Shown piece after piece: positions 6,633-7,551 of a stretch of DNA of 7,551 nt. The translations under genes were made by a program, and so were the position numbers. The DNA is from Paracoccaceae bacterium. GTDB taxonomy: Bacteria > Pseudomonadota > Alphaproteobacteria > Rhodobacterales > Rhodobacteraceae. Each line of letters begins with the position of its first letter. The first letter of the stretch is position 1. Location of the stretch: assembly GCA_018647275.1 (NCBI GenBank), contig JABGTH010000302.1:1-7551 (forward strand), read 5' to 3'. The notes under the pieces were generated by a model. It worked only from the letters and a program-made list of their open reading frames with translations. It made no database searches and was not told where the DNA came from.

Positions 6633-7074
6633 CGCTCAACCAGACGCGAAGGAATTCACGTACCGTGCGATCGGGCGCAACTGGACCACCCTCATTGTCA
6701 CTTTGTCAGTGTGGGTGGTTCTAGCCTTTCTATCGCTAAGAGTCGAAATGGCACCTTGGTTAGCGATGATCGTATTCCTGTTCACCCTACCCGCCGTCTA
6801 TGACCTTATCAGTGCTCGCGCCTCTGGTATTAAAGTCAACGGCGATCAAATCGCATGGTATGCGGGGAAACGTAACAACAGCGTAGCCGCAAACCTGATC
6901 GATCACATTAAGCTGGACACAAGGTTGGACCTATCCGTGCGCTGTACACTGGTCCTGTCATCAGGGCAAAAGGTCAAAGTCCCGTTTGAGGCTTGCCCCA
7001 AGCACCGCGCGCTGGAGGCACAGCTCCATGCGCATGGCTATACCACACGGCGACAACACTTCGGGTTCGTTTAA
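6625..7074 (+). CDS. Two-TM membrane protein with a possible PH-like soluble domain
   Basis: This 149-residue protein starts with GTG inside the end of pepN (8-base overlap). That GTG is the first possible start after an in-frame stop at 6607-6609, so the start is well determined and translational coupling to pepN is likely. Two hydrophobic helices at about 22-38 and 44-60 form a hairpin in the inner membrane. A soluble tail follows from about 66 (ASGIKVNGDQIAWYAG), is rich in alternating strands through LDLSVRCTLVLSSGQKVKVPF (101-121), and ends in a helix. The layout of a TM pair followed by a beta-rich tail resembles bacterial PH-like (DUF304-type) membrane proteins. I do not recognise a characterised homologue and assign no function. 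I have the impression, unverified, that similar proteins occur in other Rhodobacterales. Confidence 0.85.
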   Translation: MPNAQPDAKEFTYRAIGRNWTTLIVTLSVWVVLAFLSLRVEMAPWLAMIVFLFTLPAVYDLISARASGIKVNGDQIAWYAGKRNNSVAANLIDHIKLDTRLDLSVRCTLVLSSGQKVKVPFEACPKHRALEAQLHAHGYTTRRQHFGFV

Positions 7075-7089
7075 CTTAAGGGCGTATAC

Positions 7090-7401
7090 GTGGCAGCATA
7101 TTGTGCCATTACTATGGGCAATGCGACCGGCGGCAACGACGAAGCTGATCAAGTGCGCAGCCAAATTACTGATTTCGCCAAATGGATCATCCATGAATAC
7201 CTTACCGAATTACGCCCGAGGTTATGGGCACACACCGCACGTGGGTTTGACAACCATCTTCAGGTCCGCTGCGCAGATCGCTTTACAGCTTCTGGTGAAG
7301 CAGATGCTTTGCGCATCATCAGGACCGTGTTTCACCGCGATGTAGCTAACGGCAACCGCATTATGTTTACTGACAACGGCCCTATCTGCCAGCCAGCCTA
7401 A
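7090..7401 (+). CDS. Unrecognised 103-residue protein
   Basis: This frame opens with GTG, preceded by AAGGG (7078-7082) at a 7-base spacing, and begins 15 bases after the previous stop, as expected for the third gene of the pepN unit. The product is soluble and mixed in composition: a helix-like stretch from about 16 to 42 (DNDEAD-type acidic start, then ITDFAKWIIHEYLTE), a middle RGFDNHLQVRCADRF (51-65), another helix at about 69-80, and a short tail. It has three Cys (5, 61, 100), no signal peptide and no membrane segment. I recognise no family or catalytic motif. It lies in the same frame as the preceding gene, separated by one TAA. Its last four bases overlap the end of the convergent gene. 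The good ribosome binding site and open frame favour a real gene. Confidence 0.55.
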   Translation: MAAYCAITMGNATGGNDEADQVRSQITDFAKWIIHEYLTELRPRLWAHTARGFDNHLQVRCADRFTASGEADALRIIRTVFHRDVANGNRIMFTDNGPICQPA

Positions 7402-7551
7402 TCGCGCTGAATTAATCGACGGGCCGCGGCCTGCAAAAGCAGGCGCGAATGCAGCAGATGTGCGCCAATCAAACTATGGATAAGCCAGCCCACTTTGGGT
7501 GCCTCGCCCTTAACCTTGGACGGCGCGGGCACAAAAACAGATCCAAAATAC
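7398..7551 (-). CDS. C-terminal fragment of an unrecognised minus-strand gene
   Basis: From the window edge a minus-strand frame runs 50 codons to a TAG at 7398-7400. The visible tail begins YFGSVFVPAPSKVKGEA and ends with a helix rich in Leu, Ala and Arg (HLLHSRLLLQAAARRLIQRD). The Arg/Ala-rich helix with varied Arg and Leu codons looks coding. I recognise no family from this fragment. It converges on the pepN unit with a 4-base overlap and no room for a terminator between them. The beginning of the gene lies outside the window. Confidence 0.5.
   Translation of the reverse strand, partial: YFGSVFVPAPSKVKGEAPKVGWLIHSLIGAHLLHSRLLLQAAARRLIQRD

Noticed and set aside
7072..7089. Stop-codon read-through joining the two small genes after pepN into one protein
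   Set aside because: They share a frame across a single TAA, but the second has its own ribosome binding site and GTG start, and the first ends like a complete protein.
7429..7444. Hairpin GCCTGC-AAAA-GCAGGC as a terminator for the pepN unit
   Set aside because: The stem is only six pairs, no T run follows on either strand, and it lies inside the coding sequence of the minus-strand gene.
1..7551. CRISPR arrays, tRNA or rRNA genes, prophage or defence genes
   Set aside because: No periodic repeats, no tRNA-like folds and no defence or phage protein motifs were seen.

Overview
The window looks like chromosomal DNA of an alphaproteobacterium, most likely a member of the Rhodobacterales (Roseobacter group). 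I base this on the style of malate synthase G, GlcG-like protein, PepN and the small membrane protein that follows pepN. This is recognition from memory, not a database search.

Left edge (1-304): the broken remnant of a REP-associated tyrosine transposase (RAYT) on the minus strand. It has an in-frame stop and a damaged HxH motif, and it carries an unusually good inverted repeat followed by six T's. Next, on the minus strand, is a class I glutamine amidotransferase-like hydrolase of the peptidase C26 (PuuD) family (332-1111) with an intact Cys-His-Glu triad. An imperfect hairpin lies over its stop codon. A 112-base gap with two hairpins separates it from a two-gene minus-strand unit, glcB (malate synthase G, 1684-3813) followed by a GlcG/HbpS-family protein (1224-1646). 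This pair recalls the glc (glycolate/glyoxylate) operon of enterobacteria, but no glcDEF or glcC is visible here.

Centre (3814-4088): the divergent control region between glcB and pepN. It holds a compact cluster of AAAC/GTTT elements that looks like an operator, a plausible glcB promoter, and a 56-codon plus-strand reading frame that may be a small gene or leader.

Right half: a plus-strand unit of pepN (M1 aminopeptidase N, 4089-6632), a two-TM membrane protein with a possible PH-like domain (GTG start, 8-base overlap), and an unrecognised 103-residue protein 15 bases further on. The last 150 bases hold the C-terminus of an unrecognised minus-strand gene that converges on this unit with a 4-base overlap.

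Functionally, glcB condenses glyoxylate with acetyl-CoA to malate for growth on C2 compounds. The C26 hydrolase points to gamma-glutamyl (polyamine or GABA) catabolism. PepN recycles peptides. Most of the window is ordinary housekeeping DNA. The points that merit a second look are the RAYT remnant and its hairpins, the glcB/pepN control region with its small frame, and the unassigned small genes.
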